Assembly: GCA_040772005.1 (NCBI GenBank)
Contig: JAXGYZ010000008.1
Coordinates: 124,001-188,000, forward strand
DNA length: 64,000 bases
Origin: MWBF01 sp040772005
GTDB taxonomy: Bacteria > Chloroflexota > Anaerolineae > CG2-30-64-16
Direction of reading: 5' to 3'
The notes beneath the pieces were generated by a model. That model was not told the origin of the DNA, ran no database searches, and worked only from the letters and a program-made list of their open reading frames with translations. A program made the position numbers and the translations under genes. Positions 59,423-64,000 of this stretch are shown one piece after another (the first letter of the stretch is position 1; every line of letters starts with the position of its first letter).

Positions 59423-60294
59423 TGAACCTGGCCTCATTCTGGCACAGCCTGAAAACCACGCTGCGGCTGATTACTCACAACAAAGTGGGCTTCATCGGCT
59501 TCCTGGGCGTGCTCTTCTTTGTCATCCTGTCCTTTGTGGGACCGATGTTTATCCCGCTGGATAAGACCACGAAGGTGGACCAGATTTACGCCCGCCCCTC
59601 GCTGGAGCATCTGCTGGGCACGGATTTTGCAGGTCGCGATGTGCTGTCGCACATCGTCCACGGCGGCAAGGATGTGCTGACCATCGCTTTTCTTGCGGGC
59701 GCCCTTTCGACCCTGATTGCGGTGATTCTCGGCTCGTTGAGCGCGCTGGCCGGAGGCATCGTGGACAGCACCATCATGGGCCTGGCGGACATCGTGCTGA
59801 CGATTCCACAGTTCCCCCTGTTGATCGTGCTGGCGGGCCTTTTCCACTTCAGCGGCGTGACCTTCCTGGCAGTCATCCTGGGCCTGCTCTCCTGGCCGAG
59901 CCTGACGCGCGCGATCCGTTCGCAGGTGCTGTCGCTGCGCGAGCGTGATTTTGTGGAGGCGGCGCGCGCGCTCGACCTGAGCATGGCCCATATCATCACG
60001 CGGGAGATCATGCCCAACATGGCGAGCTACCTGGCCGTCAGCCTCATCTTCGCGATGACCTCCGCGGTGTACGCACAGATCGGCCTCGTTTTCCTGGGCC
60101 TCGTGCCGTTCTCCGGCTCGAACTGGGGCATCATGCTGCAACTGGCATGGACCAAGGGCGCGATTTTCTATCCGGGTGCGCTGCCGTATATCCTGGGGCC
60201 GGTGGCGGCCATTGCGCTCTTCCAGTTGTCGCTCGTCTTTATGACCCGCTCGCTGGAAGAAATCTTCAACCCGCGCCTGCGCACGGGCGTGTGA
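59422..60294 (+). CDS. ABC transporter permease, OppC type
   Basis: This 290-residue permease has about six helices and the OppC-type N-terminal helix. The HLLGTDFAGRDVLSHIVHGG motif and the loop EAARALDLSMAHIITREIMPN are diagnostic. Two start codons (59419, 59422) overlap the end of the preceding gene; the second has better spacing to GGAGG. It works with the OppB-type permease. Confidence 0.92.
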   Translation: MNLASFWHSLKTTLRLITHNKVGFIGFLGVLFFVILSFVGPMFIPLDKTTKVDQIYARPSLEHLLGTDFAGRDVLSHIVHGGKDVLTIAFLAGALSTLIAVILGSLSALAGGIVDSTIMGLADIVLTIPQFPLLIVLAGLFHFSGVTFLAVILGLLSWPSLTRAIRSQVLSLRERDFVEAARALDLSMAHIITREIMPNMASYLAVSLIFAMTSAVYAQIGLVFLGLVPFSGSNWGIMLQLAWTKGAIFYPGALPYILGPVAAIALFQLSLVFMTRSLEEIFNPRLRTGV

Positions 60295-60305
60295 GGAGGT
60301 AACGT

Positions 60306-61400
60306 ATGCAAGCACCTTCGCCGGTCAAAGAGCGCTCCTCACTCGCCAGGGGTGCACCTGCAGGTGGGGCAGTACAGGAGCCCACGCTCAAGGTCGATGA
60401 CCTGTGGGTGAGCTACAAGGCGCAGCGCGGGATGGTCCAGGCGGTGCGCGGGGTCAGCTTCGAGGTCGGGCTGGGTGAGACGCTCGCCTTTATCGGCGAG
60501 AGCGGTTGCGGCAAGACGACGCTCGGCCTCGCGCTGATCCGCCTGCTGCCCAAGACCGCGATCATCCCGCGCGGCAAGGCCATCTACAGTCGCAACGGGT
60601 TGGCCACGGACCTGCTGACGATGGACCAGGGCGCGCTGCGCGAGTTCCGCTGGAAGGAATGTGCCATGATCTTCCAGGGCGCGCAGAACGCGTTCAACCC
60701 GGTCCTGCGCATCCGCGACCAGGTGTTGGACACCGCGCGGGCGCACGGCGAGAACAACCCTAACCGGGTGCGCGACCGGGTGCTCGAATTGTTCCGGCTC
60801 GTCTCGCTCGACCCGGAGCGCGTGCTGAATGCCTATCCGCACGAGCTGAGCGGCGGGATGCGCCAGCGCGTGCTCCTGGCGCTCGGCCTGCTGCTCGACC
60901 CGCAGCTCATCATACTGGATGAGCCGACCACCGCGCTCGATATCCTGACGGTGCGCTCGGTCATCGAGGTGCTGCGCGACCTGCGTAAGCAGCTCGACTT
61001 CTCGCTCATCCTCATCTCGCACGACCTGTCGCTGGCTGCGGAGCTGGCCGACCGGGTCGGCACGATGTATGCCGGGATGCTGGTCGAGGTCGCCAATGTG
61101 ATGGACACCTACTACCATCCGTACCATCCTTACACCATTGGTCTCATCCGGGCGGTGCCCACCCTGAGCGGCGAGCGCCGCGACCTGATTTCTATTCCCG
61201 GCTCGCCGCCCGACCTGATCAACCCGCCGAAGGGATGCGCGTTCAACCCGCGCTGCCCGTACGCAACGAACCAGTGCCGCGAGGAGCAGCCGCCGCTGCT
61301 GAACGTCAGCGTGGATCACCAGGTGGCCTGCTGGAACTGGCAGGCCGTAGTGGCCGACCAGGGCTCCCGGCTAATCCTGGGCGCCCGCGCGCAAGCTTAA
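60306..61400 (+). CDS. ABC transporter ATPase, OppD type
   Basis: This 364-residue ATPase has Walker A GESGCGKTT (64-72), the signature LSGGMRQR (181-188) and Walker B LIILDEPTTALD (201-212). The C-terminal oligopeptide/dipeptide domain with GCAFNPRCPYATNQC cysteines is present. GAGGAGG precedes ATG 60306. It starts 12 bp after the permease stop. It powers import with the OppF-type ATPase. Confidence 0.94.
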   Translation: MQAPSPVKERSSLARGAPAGGAVQEPTLKVDDLWVSYKAQRGMVQAVRGVSFEVGLGETLAFIGESGCGKTTLGLALIRLLPKTAIIPRGKAIYSRNGLATDLLTMDQGALREFRWKECAMIFQGAQNAFNPVLRIRDQVLDTARAHGENNPNRVRDRVLELFRLVSLDPERVLNAYPHELSGGMRQRVLLALGLLLDPQLIILDEPTTALDILTVRSVIEVLRDLRKQLDFSLILISHDLSLAAELADRVGTMYAGMLVEVANVMDTYYHPYHPYTIGLIRAVPTLSGERRDLISIPGSPPDLINPPKGCAFNPRCPYATNQCREEQPPLLNVSVDHQVACWNWQAVVADQGSRLILGARAQA

Positions 61401-61408
61401 CGAAGCTC

Positions 61409-61456
61409 CCCCTCTCCCATACGAAGGTATGGGAGAGGGGGGCTGGGGGGTGAGGG
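61409..61456. repeat. CCCTCTCCC-type palindrome between the two ATPase genes
   Basis: Perfect 14-bp arms CCCCTCTCCCATAC (61409-61422) and complement (61427-61440) are followed by GGCTGGGGGGTGAGGG. The same layout is found at 52919-52964. Its G-rich tail lies 3 bp before ATG 61460 and may supply the ribosome site. Confidence 0.8.
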
Positions 61457-61459
61457 TCA

Positions 61460-62470
61460 ATGCCTGCAATGCTGGAAATGGTCAACCTGGAACGCTCCTT
61501 CAAAGTCGGGCGGTCGACCGTGCTGGCAGTCGATAAGGTCAACCTGAGCGTCAACGAGGGGGAAGTGGTCTGCGTCGTGGGCGAGAGCGGCTGCGGCAAG
61601 ACGACGACCGGCAAGATGGCCGTCGGGCTGCTGCGGCCCACGGGCGGCGAGGTGCGCTACCGTGGCAAGGACATCTGGCACATGTCACCCGACGAGTTCC
61701 GCAAGTACCGCCAGGCCGTCCAGATTATCCACCAGGACCCGTACTCGTCGCTCAACCCGACGCAGACCATCGGGGACATCCTGGCCGCGCCGCTGATGCG
61801 TCACAGCATCGCGCGCAACCGGCTGGATGCGCGCGCCCGCGCCGCGGAGATCCTGCGCACGGTGGACCTGACGCCGCCGGACGACTTCATGGACAAGTAC
61901 CCCCACCAGCTCAGCGGCGGCCAGCGCCAGCGCGTGTCCGTGGCGCGCGCGCTGACGGTGCATCCCAGCTTCATCATGGCGGACGAGGCCGTGTCCATGC
62001 TGGATGTGTCCATCCGGGTCAGCCTGTTGAAGATGCTGGGCCGCTTCCGCAAGGAAATGGGGATGACCTATCTGTTCATCACGCACGACCTGGCCGTGGC
62101 CCGTTTCTTCGCCTGGGATGGCCGGATCGCCGTGATGTACCTGGGCCGCGTGGTCGAGATTGGCCCCACGCCCCGGCTGATCGGGGAGCCGCAGCACCCG
62201 TACACAAAGGCGCTGCTATCTGCCATCCCGGAGGCAGATCCGCAGGCCACACGCAACAAGGAACGCGTCCCGCTGCGCAGCATGGACGTGCCGAGTCTGC
62301 GGAACCTGCCGCCGGGCTGCTCGTTCCATCCGCGCTGCCCGCTGTTCGTGCCGGGCCTGTGCGACGTCGAAGTGCCGAAGCTGGCCGACATCGGCCACGC
62401 GACGGAGGTCGCGTGCCATGTCGTCGCGGCGGAGTACGCGACGGTTCAAGGTTCGAAAGTTGAAAGTTGA
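61460..62470 (+). CDS. ABC transporter ATPase, OppF type
   Basis: This 336-residue ATPase has Walker A GESGCGKTT (41-49), the signature LSGGQRQR (151-158) and Walker B FIMADEAVSMLD (171-182). The Walker B variant (ADEAVSMLD rather than DEPTSALD) keeps the catalytic Asp-Glu. The C-terminal CSFHPRCPLF cysteines match the OppF domain. It pairs with the OppD-type ATPase. Confidence 0.94.
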   Translation: MPAMLEMVNLERSFKVGRSTVLAVDKVNLSVNEGEVVCVVGESGCGKTTTGKMAVGLLRPTGGEVRYRGKDIWHMSPDEFRKYRQAVQIIHQDPYSSLNPTQTIGDILAAPLMRHSIARNRLDARARAAEILRTVDLTPPDDFMDKYPHQLSGGQRQRVSVARALTVHPSFIMADEAVSMLDVSIRVSLLKMLGRFRKEMGMTYLFITHDLAVARFFAWDGRIAVMYLGRVVEIGPTPRLIGEPQHPYTKALLSAIPEADPQATRNKERVPLRSMDVPSLRNLPPGCSFHPRCPLFVPGLCDVEVPKLADIGHATEVACHVVAAEYATVQGSKVES

Positions 62471-62510
62471 AGGTCACGTGTAACCTTCAACCTTAGAACC
62501 TTCAACCTGA
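62446..62510. repeat. GGTTGCAGGTT-family palindromic repeat, oppF 3' end
   Basis: GTTCAAGGTTCGAAAGTTGAAAGTTGAAGG is followed by AACCTTCAACCTTAGAACCTTCAACC. The left arm encodes the last residues of the ATPase (VQGSKVES). Orientation is opposite to the minus-strand directon, so the family is not tied to one operon. Confidence 0.7.
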
Positions 62511-62519
62511 GAGGGAGAA

Positions 62520-62792
62520 ATGTCGCCTGAGATCGGCCAGGCCGCGACGCGGATCGGCGTGTTCCTGATCGTCACAGCGGGCTTACTGCTGTTGATGGTC
62601 CCGCGCGGCAGCGCGGAGTTCGTCGTGCTGGTCCTGACCATCGGCCTGGGAGTGCTCTTGTTGGGTCTCGTGGCGCTCCTCGCACGGATAGGTACGCCGC
62701 GTTGGCAAGATCGAAGGGGGCCATTGGACGGCCCATTCTCCCATCCCCCGGCCGACAGGCCGGAAGGGCAAGAATTGGACGAAAGGGGGTGA
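62520..62792 (+). CDS. Small two-helix membrane protein, 90 aa
   Basis: Two hydrophobic helices (about 12-28 and 35-56) are followed by a charged, Pro-rich tail (RRGPLDGPFSHPPADRPEGQ). GAGAGGGAG precedes the ATG. It lies within the ABC operon, between the ATPase and the lipoprotein gene. No family is recognised; a role in the transporter is only a possibility. Confidence 0.62.
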   Translation: MSPEIGQAATRIGVFLIVTAGLLLLMVPRGSAEFVVLVLTIGLGVLLLGLVALLARIGTPRWQDRRGPLDGPFSHPPADRPEGQELDERG

Positions 62793-62885
62793 TTGCGTAC
62801 ACAATAGTGGTCATAGGACTGCCGGACGCACTGCGTACCGGCCTAAGCGAAGTTTCGACCAGTTGCACATTTCAAGGAGGATATG

Positions 62886-64000
62886 ATGTCTAAGGTCTAT
62901 CGTGTGCTTGCACTCTTCGCCATCCTGGCGATGCTGGTTGCAGGCTGTGTGGCCCCGGCTGCGCCTGCGCCGGCGGCTGAGGCGCCGGCGGCCGAGGCCC
63001 CTGCGGCGGAAGAACCCGCTGCGGCGGAACAGCCCGCGGCCGAGGAACCTGCTGCCATGGCCGGCGGCGAGTTCCACGGTGCGTACCCGTACCAGGTGCC
63101 GCCGACGGGTCACCTTAATACCTACGTGACTGCCGGTATCCCACAGGGACTCGGGCCCTACTTTGACCTGCTCATGCTGCCCGGTGCCCGCTACTACTGG
63201 GGCGACGGCTCCTACATGCCCCTGGCAGCGGAGAGCTGGGAATTCCAGCCGCCCGACAAGTTCGTCGTGAAGGTGCGCCAGGGTATGAAGTGGTCCGACG
63301 GCACGGATTTCACCGCCAAGGACTGGGTGACGACCTGGAACGTAGGCCGCCTGTTCAAGTGGACCATTTTTAACTACGTTGACAAGGTCACAGCGGTGGA
63401 CGACTACACCGTTGAGTTTCTGATGCACACGCCTTCGACCGTGGTGGAACGCTATGTGCTGAACGAGCGCATCCGCGACACCAGCACCTACGGCGCGCTG
63501 GCTGACGAGGCTATCGCGATGGTGGATGCCGGCACGACCGAAGGCGACGAGTGGTCCGCGCTGGTGCAGAAGGCCACCGATTTCCGGCCCGAAACGCTGA
63601 ACGTGAGCGGCCCATTCAACCTGGATGTGCCAAATATCACCGAAGCGCAGCTCTCGCTGCTGAAGAATCCCAATTCCTACCTGGCGGAGACCATCAAGTT
63701 CGACAAGATTGTGCTCTACAACGGCGAGACGCCCACGGTGACCCCGCTGGTGCTGGCCGGCGACGTGGACTACGCAACGCACGGCTTCCCGATGGCGACC
63801 GAGAAGCAATATCAGGATCTGGGCCTGCGCATCACGCGCGCACCCACGTACTCCGGTCCTTCGATCTACTTCAACCACGACATCGCACCGTTCGACAAGG
63901 TCGAGTTCCGCCAGGCCGTGGCCTTCGCCATCGACCGGCAGCAGAACGGCACCGTCTCGCTGGGCGAGTCGGGCAAGGCGATGACCTACATCACCGGCTT
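62886..64000 (+). CDS. ABC transporter substrate-binding lipoprotein, family 5 (3' end cut)
   Basis: The reading frame runs to the window end without a stop. A lipoprotein signal with lipobox LVAGC (Cys21) is followed by a Pro/Ala/Glu linker (repeated APAAE-like units) typical of lipoproteins in this kind of organism. The family-5 binding-protein signature RQGMKWSDGTDFTAKDWV is present. AAGGAGG lies 5 bp before ATG 62886; ATG 62883 is the alternative. It would deliver peptides or oligosaccharides to the permeases. The substrate is unclear; amino sugars are possible given the regulator. Confidence 0.93.
   Translation, partial: MSKVYRVLALFAILAMLVAGCVAPAAPAPAAEAPAAEAPAAEEPAAAEQPAAEEPAAMAGGEFHGAYPYQVPPTGHLNTYVTAGIPQGLGPYFDLLMLPGARYYWGDGSYMPLAAESWEFQPPDKFVVKVRQGMKWSDGTDFTAKDWVTTWNVGRLFKWTIFNYVDKVTAVDDYTVEFLMHTPSTVVERYVLNERIRDTSTYGALADEAIAMVDAGTTEGDEWSALVQKATDFRPETLNVSGPFNLDVPNITEAQLSLLKNPNSYLAETIKFDKIVLYNGETPTVTPLVLAGDVDYATHGFPMATEKQYQDLGLRITRAPTYSGPSIYFNHDIAPFDKVEFRQAVAFAIDRQQNGTVSLGESGKAMTYITG

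Overview
The window is a GC-rich chromosomal segment that looks like Chloroflexota (Anaerolineae/Caldilineae-like). This is an inference, not a marker-gene result. It rests on the mixture of a propeller-sensor histidine kinase, an AfsR/SARP-like ATPase regulator, a Ser/Thr kinase with a giant TPR tail, a GT39-type membrane enzyme, Ala/Pro/Glu-rich lipoprotein linkers and many small palindromic intergenic repeats. No prophage, insertion sequence or CRISPR array is visible.

Layout. 1-4.7 kb: the 3' part of a propeller/Y_Y_Y/GAF histidine kinase followed by its NarL-type response regulator. 4.9-8.6 kb: a sialic-acid/amino-sugar set (NanA-like lyase, N-acylglucosamine 2-epimerase, convergent ROK repressor). 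8.9-33.9 kb: one long minus-strand directon. Read in transcription order it begins with a strong promoter at 34.1 kb, then a HAD phosphatase, a GH3 beta-N-acetylhexosaminidase, an MFS importer, a beta-glucuronidase, UxaC, a mannonate/fructuronate-type SDR, a LarA-family nickel racemase/epimerase, a PfkB kinase, transketolase, transaldolase, RpiA, 6-phosphogluconate dehydrogenase, a Ca2+-type P-ATPase, glycogen synthase, Pgi, GlgC and Pgm. 34.3-38.8 kb: a small unknown protein, a cytidylate-kinase-like protein and a large SARP-like regulator. 39.1-46.5 kb: small membrane proteins, a Ser/Thr kinase-TPR protein and a translationally coupled FHA-FHA-LCAT lipase. 47-49.5 kb: an SDR, a CPBP protease, tRNA-Glu and the long form of SRP RNA. 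49.5-57.4 kb: a sulfatase-fold hydrolase, a GT39-like membrane protein, an MFS transporter, a small membrane protein and an Asp-box/HEAT protein. 57.5-64 kb: a HutC-type GntR regulator with a DasR/NagR-like operator, driving an Opp-type ABC operon that runs off the window inside the lipoprotein gene.

How it fits together. The glycosidases, uronate enzymes and amino-sugar enzymes suggest intracellular use of oligosaccharides built of glucuronate and N-acetylhexosamine (glycosaminoglycan-like). The uronate branch lacks a visible mannonate dehydratase and KDPG aldolase. It does contain a LarA-family protein, and that family includes a D-gluconate 2-epimerase. The same directon also carries Gnd, RpiA, Tal and Tkt. 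This suggests a possible alternative route from glucuronate through mannonate and gluconate into the oxidative pentose-phosphate pathway, which is the main hypothesis offered here.

A second theme is small palindromic repeats. At least six families occur. One, built from GGTTGCAGGTT-like units, occupies most of the longer gene junctions of the directon. Two different palindromes lie in frame inside the GT39-like gene.
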